A stretch of 64,000 nt of DNA from Herbaspirillum sp. Sphag64 (GTDB lineage Bacteria; Pseudomonadota; Gammaproteobacteria; Burkholderiales; Burkholderiaceae_D). The position numbers and the translations under genes were made by a program. Positions 1 to 8,627 of the stretch are shown here, piece by piece (the first letter of the stretch is position 1; each line of letters starts with the position of its first letter). The stretch is taken from the NCBI RefSeq assembly GCF_014192645.1, contig NZ_JACHYE010000007.1, forward strand, positions 1 to 64,000, given 5' to 3'. The notes beneath the pieces were generated by a model. It was not told the origin of the DNA. It worked only from the letters and a program-made list of their open reading frames with translations, and made no database searches.

Positions 1-597
1 ATGTTTGCCCAGCAATGCGGCATGAAACTGTTCGCCAGCAAAGGAAAGATCGAGATACAGGCGCAAAGCGACGAAATACACGCCGTTGCCGACAAAAACC
101 TGACGATCACCAGCGTCAACGGCAAGGTAGAAATCAACGCCAAAGAAGCCATCCTGCTCAAGTCCGGTGGCTCCTATCTGCGCATTGGCCCCTTGGGCAT
201 TGAGAGCGGCACGCTTGGCGAGATTCACTGGAAGGCAGATAAGTTCTCCTTGCAGGGGCCAGCGGCGTTGTTGCAAAGATTTCCCATCTTGCCACACCAT
301 TCAAGCACCAAGAACTTTAGTCAGAAGTTAGACATATCTCAGTTTTCCAGCATAGAAACGGGAGTCATCCAAAACTGGAGAAATGTCGAATACGAAATAC
401 ACAATTCACAAGGAAGACTCCTTGGACATGGGGTAATCAATTCTGAGGGACTGACACAACGTGTTTTTACCGATGAAGAAGAAGGACTTAGTGCTTTGAT
501 TGGTAGTGGTAGTTGGTACATTGTAGAAGAAATAGAAGTGCCCGAGGACGAAATGCTACGAGATTCTAATTATCTCGATCAAGAGGGACAAATATGA
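1..597 (+). CDS. VgrG-type T6SS spike protein, C-terminal part (cut by window edge)
   Basis: This is the C-terminal end of a type VI secretion spike protein. The first 70 or so residues show the repetitive beta pattern of the DUF2345/gp5 needle (runs such as GKIEIQAQSDEIHAVADKN and GKVEINAKEAILLKSGGSY). This pattern forms the triangular beta-helix at the spike tip. The ATG at position 1 lies inside this domain, so the gene starts upstream of the window. After residue 90 comes a roughly 110-residue extension (NWRNVEYEIHNSQGRLLGHG) resembling the adaptor or transthyretin-like tails of VgrGs that carry cargo. Its stop overlaps the next start by ATGA, which couples it to the effector. Family call firm; the length of the missing N-terminus is unknown. 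Confidence 0.85.
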   Translation: MFAQQCGMKLFASKGKIEIQAQSDEIHAVADKNLTITSVNGKVEINAKEAILLKSGGSYLRIGPLGIESGTLGEIHWKADKFSLQGPAALLQRFPILPHHSSTKNFSQKLDISQFSSIETGVIQNWRNVEYEIHNSQGRLLGHGVINSEGLTQRVFTDEEEGLSALIGSGSWYIVEEIEVPEDEMLRDSNYLDQEGQI

Positions 598-1952
598 ATG
601 CACAATTTTATGTTGTAAAAGAAAAAGATACGTTATCCAAAATCTCTCGTCATACGGGAGTTTCGATTACAGCTCTGATTAAGCTCAACAATATTTATAA
701 CCCGGACAGAATCGTCGCGGGGAAACGGCTTGCTCTTACGAGAGAGGCTACTTGTCGCGTTACGTTTCAGTTTATGGATAAAGAACTTAATCCAATTCGA
801 AACCTATCGCATGTATTCCAATATTGCGGAAAGACAGTAAAAGAAAAGACAGATGAATTAGGCCGCTCTTATATTGTGACGGATACACCCAATGATCAAA
901 TAAGCGTTTTTGTTGTACAGCTAAATGGTGGCTGGAAGGAGCTGGTCACCACTGTTTCAGATTTCGGTAATAAGTTAGTCACACTCATCAGCCCTAAAAT
1001 CAAGCTCGAATTGAAAACTTATCCCCATTCTGAAATAGATGAGTCAAATCAAGGAATGCGATCTGAGATAACCAGCACGACCCAAAATTCACTCAACTTT
1101 TTAACGAATAGATTCAAAGAGAAAGATCCGGGTGAAAGGCTACAAAGTGCCTGGAGTTGGCGAGATGGAAAATTTGGCATTCGTACGAGCGAGATTAAAC
1201 ACAAGGAATCGGGGAAGCCGATGATGATCGTAACTAAAGATCATCCGATATTGGATTTCTTGGATGCGTACGAAGATAGACCGATCACAGAACACCATTA
1301 TCTATCAGTAGCGAAGGAAATCGGGTGCGATGTCGCGGTGATAAAAGCTATCGCTGAACAAGAAACACACGGTGATCCTTTCTGGAAAATGGAGGGAATG
1401 TACTTTCCTGTGATTGTCTTTGAGCGTCACTGGTTCAGAAAATTGACTGGTTATAAATTTGATAGAAAGACAAATAAAGTGATATCTGAAAGTAAATTTT
1501 CAGAATATTCGGATATATGTGGTCCGGAATACAAAAAACAAAAGAAAATCAACAATAAAAATAAATATTCGGAAGATGAAACATATGGTACAAAAAATTT
1601 GCAGTTAATTAGATTATCTAAAGCTTATAAGCTTGATAAGGAGGCTGCATTAAAAAGCTGTTCATGGGGAATGTTTCAAATTATGGGATTCAATCATCTT
1701 GAGGCAGGATATTCAACGGCATTTTCATTTGTGAAAGACATGAGTAAAAGTGAGTTCCATCAATTCGAGGCATTTAAGGATTTTTGTCTTCGCACAAAGC
1801 GAGGTCGACTTAGGGATGCGTTAGTGAGTAAGGATTGGGAAAAAATTGCTTCTCATTACAATGGGAATAATTGGAAAAATGTTAATCCAGATTACGCAAT
1901 AAATTTAAAAAAATTCTTTGATAAATATTCAAAATATGAAAATTATAAATAA
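594..1952 (+). CDS. LysM + N-acetylmuramidase (DUF3380-like) putative T6SS effector
   Basis: Predicted peptidoglycan hydrolase of 452 residues. Residues about 5-49 form a LysM wall-binding module (FYVVKEKDTLSKISRHTGVS). Residues about 220-450 match the N-acetylmuramidase/DUF3380 family: the likely catalytic Glu lies in AIAEQETHG (about residue 254), followed by VIVFERHWF, SWGMFQIMG and SHYNGNNW, all in family order. There is no signal peptide, as expected for a toxin delivered by the VgrG encoded 4 bp upstream (ATGA overlap). The first half has backbone composition while the second half is AT-rich, suggesting a swapped catalytic domain. It should attack neighbouring cells' walls from the periplasm. 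Function by family and context; not proven. Confidence 0.85.
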   Translation: MNAQFYVVKEKDTLSKISRHTGVSITALIKLNNIYNPDRIVAGKRLALTREATCRVTFQFMDKELNPIRNLSHVFQYCGKTVKEKTDELGRSYIVTDTPNDQISVFVVQLNGGWKELVTTVSDFGNKLVTLISPKIKLELKTYPHSEIDESNQGMRSEITSTTQNSLNFLTNRFKEKDPGERLQSAWSWRDGKFGIRTSEIKHKESGKPMMIVTKDHPILDFLDAYEDRPITEHHYLSVAKEIGCDVAVIKAIAEQETHGDPFWKMEGMYFPVIVFERHWFRKLTGYKFDRKTNKVISESKFSEYSDICGPEYKKQKKINNKNKYSEDETYGTKNLQLIRLSKAYKLDKEAALKSCSWGMFQIMGFNHLEAGYSTAFSFVKDMSKSEFHQFEAFKDFCLRTKRGRLRDALVSKDWEKIASHYNGNNWKNVNPDYAINLKKFFDKYSKYENYK

Positions 1953-2529
1953 GGTAATTTTTTTTATCATGTTTTTTGTTCTATTAAATTCTGTTGAGTG
2001 TCAAGTTTTGGGGGAAATGAGCGATGAAGAATTTAATATTGATGCCGAAATAATAGAGAGAGAAATCGGATCAAAAAAAGAAATATCAAAAATTTGGCTA
2101 ATTAATTCCAGAGCTTACAAAGTGAATTATGGGGGAAATACATATCGAATCATTCCATTTTCATTTTTAAGTAAAAGTACAGCAACTAAAATTGCCATTT
2201 TGAAGGATGATTTGGTTCCTGTATTCATTGATTTTGATGAAAGTGAATTGCCTTCCAGGAAAAACGTTACGGATGTTTCTCTAATAGATTTTGAAAAAAA
2301 ATCAGTTATGGATGTTGCTTACTTGTTTGTTTCGGGAAATCAAGGTTCATTAATAAATGAAGCTATTGTTTTGTCTTATCGAGAAGATCTAAATAGTTTT
2401 GGAATTAGTATTGATAAAACAAATTTGTTGAATTGTTATATTGAGAAGCAATCTAAATTTGATTCATTGGAGGAAGCGGTAAATTTTACTAGTTTAAAAA
2501 AATATATTGGATTGCCATGCGAATGGTAA
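1936..2529 (+). CDS. exported AT-rich protein, candidate immunity protein to the muramidase
   Basis: A 197-residue protein with an N-terminal signal peptide (MKIINKVIFFIMFFVLLNS, then VECQ), so it acts in the periplasm, where a muramidase effector would be toxic. The start at 1936 was chosen over an in-frame ATG at 1918 because it gives a clean signal peptide. It overlaps the effector gene by 17 bp, implying translational coupling. No family recognised: the mature part is acidic, rich in Ile, Lys, Asp and Glu, with two Cys near the C-terminus. Very AT-rich compared with the rest of the window, as are many orphan immunity genes. The immunity role is inferred from order, overlap and localisation only. 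Confidence 0.6.
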   Translation: MKIINKVIFFIMFFVLLNSVECQVLGEMSDEEFNIDAEIIEREIGSKKEISKIWLINSRAYKVNYGGNTYRIIPFSFLSKSTATKIAILKDDLVPVFIDFDESELPSRKNVTDVSLIDFEKKSVMDVAYLFVSGNQGSLINEAIVLSYREDLNSFGISIDKTNLLNCYIEKQSKFDSLEEAVNFTSLKKYIGLPCEW

Positions 2530-2637
2530 ATTTTAATGATTTTTATATTTAAAAATATTTAATAAGAAATATATTTATTTTGTGAGAAACAGCTATTTCA
2601 TGGAAGCGCTAGTTTCGCTATTTTTCTACTTCATTCC

Positions 2638-3494
2638 GGCGTTGTTGCATAAATCCTGTGGCTACGAGTCGGACTGCCGTTTATGCACAACAGGGATAAC
2701 GATAGTGCTGTTAACTTCGAATCGAGCTGGGTAGATTCTCGTCTTTTGAGCAGAGGAATGCGCAAGGGCGAACACAGCAGTAAGAGCGAGCCAAAAGGTG
2801 TTTGTCGGATCAGAAATTGGTCACACTATAACGCTGGGCTGATTGCGCGAGGCAATATCACGATGTGGGTCAACGAGGATGAACGGATGGCCCTGGCGAG
2901 TTGCACGACGCGCCAGCATGGGTATTCGAAGCGTCGTATCTGGCGCAAGGATCATCTGGCATTGGATATCAGAACAGACCAGATAAGAGCTGCCTTGATG
3001 ACCCATCAGTACGTTGATGATGCCAGTGCGTTGCCCGATCTGCTGGACCAGATTCCCGCTGATGTCCCGATTGACATTGTTGGCGGCGACGGTGCGTATG
3101 ACAGCAGGCAAAGCCATGCGGTCATGGCGGCGCGTGATGCCCAGGCGGCGATTCCTCCACGCGAAGGCGCGGTGCCGTGGCCGCAGAACATCCCCGGCGC
3201 AGGCTGGCGCAATGAGGCGATCAAAGCGATTGCTACCTGGGGGCGTGCGCAACGGAAATAGCAGAGTGGCTACCATCGGCGCTCACTTGTTGAGAATCTG
3301 ATGTATCGGCTCAAGACGCTCACAGGAAATCGCTTGTGGGCAAGACGCATTGGTTCGCAGGCAACCGAGGTGGCCATTCGTGTCGGCGTTCTCAATCGCA
3401 TGACCGCTCTGGCACGCCCAAAATCCGTTCGCGTTGCCTGAACTGAGTATCAAAGCAATACCTTTGCCTTCAGATTTGATTTATGCAACACGCC
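2638..3494 (+). mobile_element. decayed IS5-family insertion sequence
   Basis: Left end GGCGTTGTTGCATAAATC (2638-2655) and right end GATTTATGCAACACGCC (3478-3494) are near-perfect inverted repeats, the terminal type seen in IS5-group elements. The interior carries the recognisable but broken transposase described separately. At about 857 bp it is shorter than a complete element of this group, consistent with an internal deletion. It separates the AT-rich T6SS effector/immunity genes from the lipoprotein gene. An obvious target duplication is not visible. Confidence 0.75.
2683..3441 (+). pseudogene. IS5-family transposase remnant (internal deletion plus in-frame stop)
   Basis: Recognisable transposase pieces appear in the right order: an N-terminal piece (IRNWSHYNAGLIARGNI, about 2805), then TRQHGYSKRRIWRKDHLALD, LPDLLDQI, GGDGAYDSR, IPPREGAVPWP, and after the stop YHRRSLVENLMYRLKTL and GVLNRMTALARP ending at TGA 3439. 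Between NEDERMALASC and TTRQHG (around 2900) the usual central part with the first catalytic Asp is missing. A TAG at 3259-3261 interrupts the frame just before the YHRRSLVEN block that carries the last catalytic Glu. Both lesions should abolish transposition. The coordinates cover the frame rather than a proven start. Confidence 0.75.
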
Positions 3495-4070
3495 TCTATG
3501 CGGTTAAGTTTTATTAAAAAACGTCCTCAACTTTGTGCTATTCAAAGTATTGATTCTTTGAGTAATTGCCAAAACATACTACCCGGTCGGTTTTGGTAAA
3601 TATATATCAGGTCTTTGCGCCGATAACATGTTGAAAATATGGAATAAATCTCTCCATGCAATCTTGACGTAAATAAATCTGCCCTGTATCTTTGAGCCCG
3701 ATCGCGAATTTGAGGGGGCTCAATTTCCACAAATGATCAAAATTAAAAATATTGTTGTGGGGGAGAGGTGATTTATATTTTTATGAAAATCACATAATAA
3801 AAAGGAAGTTGTTGATCGAGTATGTTCGCGCATGATCGATTAAACATGGATTGATGCCTGCAGAATCACGGTTCAGTCTGCCTGATTATATTTTCGCCGC
3901 AATTCTTATCGAGAAACCTTGCTCTATGCTGTCATATGGCCGAGTGTAGTGGCCCCGATTTGGTTATGCCGAAGTCTATTTTGTGAGGGCAAGATAGGCG
4001 GCAGGGTAATCAATGCCTGCAGTAAATTATGTTTTGCCAATATAAATCTAATTCAATTTAATGAAGGAAC
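3495..4070. other. AT-rich intergenic region, no supported gene
   Basis: Nearly 580 bp between the IS remnant and the lipoprotein gene. The only open frame (62 codons, minus strand, 3542-3730) has no ribosome binding site and no protein-like pattern. Stretches such as 3745-3810 are AT-rich enough to hold promoters. An AAGGA element at about 4063-4067 precedes the lipoprotein start. Confidence 0.4.
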
Positions 4071-4445
4071 ATGAATAAAATGAAATCACTGTACGCTGGC
4101 GTATTTCTCATTTCGGCTATTGGCCTCACAGGTTGCGCATCAATCTTGAATGACAAGACTCAGGATATCAATGTCCGCAGCTCTACAGGTAGCCCTATCG
4201 AAGGTACGGTGAACGGTCAGCCATTCAAGGGACCAGGCGTTGTTTCGGTGCTGCGTCAGAACAAGGACCTGCACTTTACGACAACAACGGATAACTGCAC
4301 CAAGGAAACCATTGCACCCAAATCGGTTGATGGCAAATTCTTCATCAACGTTCTGTCCGGTGGTGTGTTCGGTTCATCCACTGACTACGGTAGCGATAAG
4401 ATGTGGAAGTACAACGATGATGTCGTGATTTCTTGCACCAAGTGA
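4071..4445 (+). CDS. small lipoprotein of unknown function
   Basis: A 124-residue protein with a classic lipoprotein signal peptide: a basic start (MNKMK), a hydrophobic stretch, then the lipobox LTGC with the lipidated Cys followed by ASILNDKTQ. No Asp follows the Cys, so outer-membrane sorting is expected. The mature part is small and beta-rich, with two further Cys that could form a disulfide. Start could be 4071 or 4080; the latter lies at a better distance from AAGGA. The next gene begins 5 bp after the stop, so the two are probably co-transcribed, and a terminator-like hairpin lies just beyond. I do not recognise a named family. Confidence 0.8.
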   Translation: MNKMKSLYAGVFLISAIGLTGCASILNDKTQDINVRSSTGSPIEGTVNGQPFKGPGVVSVLRQNKDLHFTTTTDNCTKETIAPKSVDGKFFINVLSGGVFGSSTDYGSDKMWKYNDDVVISCTK

Positions 4446-4450
4446 TCTAG

Positions 4451-6334
4451 GTGACGGTTTTTGCCTTTGGCAGAAAAATAAGCGGCTTCATTGCCGCTTA
4501 TTTTTTTCTGTACCTATCTCCTGCAATGGCGGATGTTTCGTCTCCGGTGTCTGCTAGGGCCGTCGTGTCTGATCGCGCCGGCTTGGCACAAACGTTAAAG
4601 CAGAGCGCTTTGACGCAGCATCTGGAGCAATCACCGGTCTGGTCCGCGTTGTTGCATACAGAGCAGGGGCAGGCGAATATCAAGGATCTTGATTTTTTGC
4701 TGAGCTTGCCAAACTTTTCTCCGGCAGCTGAATTGCAGCGCACGATCGACTTCCTCTATCAGGGGGAAGTAACAAACGTTTGCCGTTTTCCTGCCCGTTA
4801 TCTTTGGCTGCAGCAGCAGCTACATGCCCCCGAACTATCACTCGATGTTTGTCCTGATATCGTTGAATTCACCAGGAAGGCGCCACTGGACGACATTGCA
4901 CTCGTCTTTGCCAGCGAAAACATCGCGCAGCCAGCGAGCATGTTGGGCCATGCCTTTCTTAAGTTCAGCGGTAGCAACGCCGAACACCGGCAAGTCAGCC
5001 ACGCCATCTCATTTTTTACCGATGCTGACAGCATCAATCTGCCCAAGCTGCTGTTTGACAGCATGGTCATCGGTAAAACCGGTTATTTCAGTCTGTCACC
5101 TTTCTCGGAGCAGCAACATCATTATGTCGATGAAGATCAGCGCAATATCTGGGAATACCATCTGCATCTAGATGCTGACCAAAAGGAACTGATCCGGCTG
5201 CATCTGCTGGAGCTCAAGCAGTCGCATCTGACGTATTTCTTTCAGAAATATAACTGCGCCACCGTTATCAAATTCATTCTGTCCTTGTCCGGCCAGCGCT
5301 TACCGGATAGCGGTTGGTGGGTGACGCCAAGAAGTCTGGTCAAGAGTACCGTGCAAGCCGGTCTGGTTGATGGCACTAGCATTACTTCACCGAGCCGTTG
5401 GATCGTCCACAAGCTGGCCGAGCAGACTAGTGTGTCTGACCAGCAGGCGATTCGCTCGCAGGTCCTGCAGGGGGATATGGATGCTTATCTGACGCTACCT
5501 GCATCCGAACCAGCCTTTATCCAGCTCGAATTAGCCCGTGCTTATAATCAATACGCCTATGCAGAGGGTAAGCTTGATGAAGCGACCCGGCAAGCCAATG
5601 AAGATATCCTGAACCGAGCGCAGCAGGCTAACTTCGCCGACAAGGTGCTGGATGTGGATGCGCGCTTCGACCCGCTGAATACGCCCGGCGAAAACCAGAT
5701 TTCCGTTGCTGCTCGTCATGATGGTTCCGGCAATCTGCTTGCGCTGACGGTGTTGCCGATTTCGCATACCTTGATAGATGACAATCGCGGCTACTCGATT
5801 GAATCCAGCCTGCAACTGTTTGCCACTACCATCAACTATTCACTGACCGACAATCGTGCCAGTCTGGAACGTTTGATCATCTACGACATGCAGTCACTGA
5901 TGCCGTATGACATGCTTACCGGTGGCTTATCCGGGCACTTTCATATCGCGATTGAACCACGGCTGAACCCGCAGTTTGAGTTGGCGCGTACCTTTACCGC
6001 CAGTGGCGCGATTGGTATCGCCAAGCGCTATGCGCAGGATCTCGATCTGTACGTCATGGGCGGCGGCGGTGTCGGTATTTCGAAGGCGCAGACGGCGCCG
6101 TTTATCACGCTGGAAACCGGTGCCGTGGTGCGCGAAGTATGGGATATGAAGTCACTCATTTCGACGACCTTTACCAATAATCTGACCGGTACCGATCTGC
6201 ATTACTTCACCTTGGGATGGACCCAGACAAAATATCTCGATCAATCCAATTCCCTCAGTGTTGCCTTCAAACGCGACTTCAATGGCAATCAGTCACAGTA
6301 CAGCGTGGAGCTGGCTTATAAGCGGATTTTCTGA
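4451..6334 (+). CDS. DUF4105 / Lnb N-terminal-domain-like protein with C-terminal beta-rich region
   Basis: A 627-residue envelope protein. With a GTG start at 4451 the N-terminus reads as a signal peptide (FIAAYFFLYLSPAMA, cleaved before DVSS); the alternative ATG at 4525 would lose it. Residues about 130-330 carry the DUF4105 pattern: ASMLGHAFLKF, GKTGYFSLSPF, RNIWEYHLHLDADQ, YFFQKYNCATVI (conserved Cys) and WWVTPRSLV. The same domain is found in Bacteroides Lnb, a lipoprotein N-acyltransferase. The C-terminal 200 residues alternate as in a small outer-membrane barrel and end in F. Adjacent to a lipoprotein gene 5 bp upstream. The enzymatic role here is inference only. Confidence 0.75.
   Translation: MTVFAFGRKISGFIAAYFFLYLSPAMADVSSPVSARAVVSDRAGLAQTLKQSALTQHLEQSPVWSALLHTEQGQANIKDLDFLLSLPNFSPAAELQRTIDFLYQGEVTNVCRFPARYLWLQQQLHAPELSLDVCPDIVEFTRKAPLDDIALVFASENIAQPASMLGHAFLKFSGSNAEHRQVSHAISFFTDADSINLPKLLFDSMVIGKTGYFSLSPFSEQQHHYVDEDQRNIWEYHLHLDADQKELIRLHLLELKQSHLTYFFQKYNCATVIKFILSLSGQRLPDSGWWVTPRSLVKSTVQAGLVDGTSITSPSRWIVHKLAEQTSVSDQQAIRSQVLQGDMDAYLTLPASEPAFIQLELARAYNQYAYAEGKLDEATRQANEDILNRAQQANFADKVLDVDARFDPLNTPGENQISVAARHDGSGNLLALTVLPISHTLIDDNRGYSIESSLQLFATTINYSLTDNRASLERLIIYDMQSLMPYDMLTGGLSGHFHIAIEPRLNPQFELARTFTASGAIGIAKRYAQDLDLYVMGGGGVGISKAQTAPFITLETGAVVREVWDMKSLISTTFTNNLTGTDLHYFTLGWTQTKYLDQSNSLSVAFKRDFNGNQSQYSVELAYKRIF
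4474..4507 (+). terminator. terminator-like hairpin inside the start of the DUF4105 gene
   Basis: AATAAGCGGC (4477-4486), loop TTCATT, then GCCGCTTATT running into seven T residues (4493-4507) makes a strong stem followed by a T tract. It lies downstream of the lipoprotein stop but within the predicted signal-peptide codons of the following gene. It could end most lipoprotein transcripts and attenuate the downstream gene. Confidence 0.7.
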
Positions 6335-6784
6335 GTCCGGCTCAGCACCTATAGCACCAGTCTCCAGCAATGGTGAATACTCCGGCCAATAAGTATTGAG
6401 CAGGTCAATATGCCCCCGCGACACCTGTTGCAGCAGGGATGCTGCTGCGATCGACAGGCGCATCAGATTGGCGGCATCTGCCTTGCCCACCGCTGGTGGT
6501 GCAAAGTCGTCGGCGTCACCGTCAAGATTGATTTCCCGTACCAGATCACCGCTGTAGATGATCTGCAGGCTGCTGCGGATACCGGCTGCCACATCGCAGG
6601 TATGGCCGATGAAGTCGGCAAAACGTTCGTTCTTGCCGGGGCCGTGAATCCAGCGGAGCTCTTCGTGGGTGGGGTTGAGGGGTTGAATCAGGAGAGGTAG
6701 TGGGCACCGTGGCATCCTTTGTAAGTACAACCCAAAAATACCGCCAGGGAGTCGGTTGTCCGCCACTATAAAATCCAGCTGCAA
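6293..6784 (-). CDS. hypothetical protein
   Basis: An open frame of 163 codons on the minus strand whose 3' end overlaps the end of the DUF4105 gene by 42 bp. The translation is protein-like (for example AGIRSSLQIIYSGDLVREI and ANLMRLSIAAASLLQQVS) and shows no membrane segment or signal peptide. No family recognised and no strong ribosome binding site at the ATG. It is divergent from the chemoreceptor gene, with about 200 bp between. It fills what would otherwise be a 650-bp gap, but could be spurious. Confidence 0.4.
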   Translation of the reverse strand: MQLDFIVADNRLPGGIFGLYLQRMPRCPLPLLIQPLNPTHEELRWIHGPGKNERFADFIGHTCDVAAGIRSSLQIIYSGDLVREINLDGDADDFAPPAVGKADAANLMRLSIAAASLLQQVSRGHIDLLNTYWPEYSPLLETGAIGAEPDSENPLISQLHAVL

Positions 6785-6984
6785 AACTCGGTCTTCTTTT
6801 TCTCGAAGACGGCTGAAGTATTGGCCGGGTGATGCCAGAGTGTCAAGTTCTTATTGGTTTTGGGCAATGAAGCGTTGCCAGTAGACATGCTTGATGACAA
6901 GACAAAGTCGCCACTGGTAACATCCACAAAAGCCGGTGATCACTGGACGTAATTCTGAACCTTGCTCAAAGACTGGATACAGCC

Positions 6985-8520
6985 ATGCTCAACGCGATGA
7001 CCGTCAAACTCCGTCTGCGACTGCTCATTGTGGTGACCTTGGTCATACTCCTGTTTGTTGGGATCGAGGGTATTCGCGGCATGGCTTTCAGTAATGAAAA
7101 ACTGCGGACGGTCTATGAAGACCGGACCGTCTGTCTGGTACAACTTTCTACCATTCAGGATGCCACCTATCTGACACGGCGCAATCTCAGTCTCATTTTG
7201 ACAGCAACATCGGACAATGTCATCGAGGAGCATGTGAAGACGATTGCGACGCTGGACAAGACGATTGATGCCCAGTGGCGTGATTATTATGCGACCTATG
7301 CGACCAGCGAGGAACGTCAGGTCGCTGACCGCTGGGTGCTGGCATGGAAGAATTTTCGGGCCAGTAGAACCAAGCTCATCTCAACCGCTCGGGAACACAG
7401 CACTGCTGTGGAGCCTGAGCAACTGGCCCTGCTGGAATCGCAGTTTCTTAATACGCTGGCATTGAACCACCGTCTCATTGAATTGCAGGGCAGTATCGCC
7501 AAGGAGGAATACACTGCGGCGCTGATCAACTCCGAGCGGGTGATTTTGAGAGAAAAGATCGCGGTTGTTGTCGGTACCTTGATTGTAGCGGTGTTCACCC
7601 TGGCAATTGCGCGTAGCATTCTGCTCCATCTGGGAGGCGAGCCAGCCTATGCCGCGAAAATTGTGGGACAGGTGGCGCAGGGCGATTTACAGCAGAAAGT
7701 CCACACCAGAAAAGGTGATCAGCAAAGCCTGCTGGCGGACATGAAAGGGATGGTGACCCGGCTGGCGGTTGTGGTGAGCCATATTCATGAGGCGACATTA
7801 CAACTGTACCGCTCCGCTGAGGAGATCAGCGCAACCGCGCAATCGATATCGCAGTCCTCATCCGAGCAGGCGGCCAGTATTGAGGAGACATCGGCATCGC
7901 TGGAAGAGATCGGGTCAGTCATCGGGCAAAACCGGGAGAACGCCAAAACCACCGGCAATGTCGCCCGGCAGACTGCCGCCGATGCCGCCCATGGACGCGA
8001 CGCAGTACATTCGACGGTCTCTGCCTTGAAAGATATTTCGACCAAAGTCGCCGTGATTGACGACCTGGCGTATCAAACCAACCTGCTGGCCTTAAATGCC
8101 GCCATTGAAGCTGCCCGGGCGGGTCTGCATGGCGCGGGTTTTTCGGTCGTGGCCGGTGAGGTGCGCAAGCTGGCCGAGCGCAGTCAGTCGGTGGCACTGG
8201 AGATTGATGAGCTGGCAAGAAACAGTATTGCAATTGCGGATGATGCCACCCGGAGACTCGATCAGCTGGTTCCGCAAATCAGTCACACGGCAGATCTGGT
8301 TCAGCAGATCGTCGCTGCATCGGAAGAGCAATACATTGGACTGTCGCAGGTCAATATTGCCATGGCTCAACTGACCAATACGACGCAAGTCAATGCGGCT
8401 GCGTCTGAACAACTCGCCAGTACCGCCGAAGAGTTAAACCATGAGGCGGCTGAACTGCACCGCATGCTGTCCTTTTTTAACACGTCCAAGACTCTTGCCA
8501 GTCCTACGAATCCAGATTGA
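6985..8520 (+). CDS. methyl-accepting chemotaxis protein
   Basis: A 511-residue chemoreceptor. A transmembrane segment at about 10-28 ([15 protein letters not shown]) is followed by a four-helix-bundle periplasmic sensor domain, a second segment at about 190-210 ([17 protein letters not shown]), HAMP, and the cytoplasmic signalling hairpin. The hairpin tip reads [22 protein letters not shown], then [15 protein letters not shown], close to consensus but with LHGAG where EHGKG is usual. There is no C-terminal pentapeptide for CheR/CheB docking. The ligand cannot be told from sequence. It precedes the cyclic-di-GMP genes in the same orientation but is separated from them by 107 bp. Confidence 0.93.
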   Translation: MLNAMTVKLRLRLLIVVTLVILLFVGIEGIRGMAFSNEKLRTVYEDRTVCLVQLSTIQDATYLTRRNLSLILTATSDNVIEEHVKTIATLDKTIDAQWRDYYATYATSEERQVADRWVLAWKNFRASRTKLISTAREHSTAVEPEQLALLESQFLNTLALNHRLIELQGSIAKEEYTAALINSERVILREKIAVVVGTLIVAVFTLAIARSILLHLGGEPAYAAKIVGQVAQGDLQQKVHTRKGDQQSLLADMKGMVTRLAVVVSHIHEATLQLYRSAEEISATAQSISQSSSEQAASIEETSASLEEIGSVIGQNRENAKTTGNVARQTAADAAHGRDAVHSTVSALKDISTKVAVIDDLAYQTNLLALNAAIEAARAGLHGAGFSVVAGEVRKLAERSQSVALEIDELARNSIAIADDATRRLDQLVPQISHTADLVQQIVAASEEQYIGLSQVNIAMAQLTNTTQVNAAASEQLASTAEELNHEAAELHRMLSFFNTSKTLASPTNPD

Positions 8521-8627
8521 CTTTTAGTGTGAAGTGGCGCTTCTGTTGCAGTCTCTGATGGTCAAAAATCGGAGGCAAGCACATCGCTGACCCTGCTTTC
8601 TGTTTAGATACTTCAACAGGAGGCAAT

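Noticed and set aside
3542-3730. Minus-strand frame of 62 codons in the intergenic region
   Set aside because: No start signal and no protein-like pattern.
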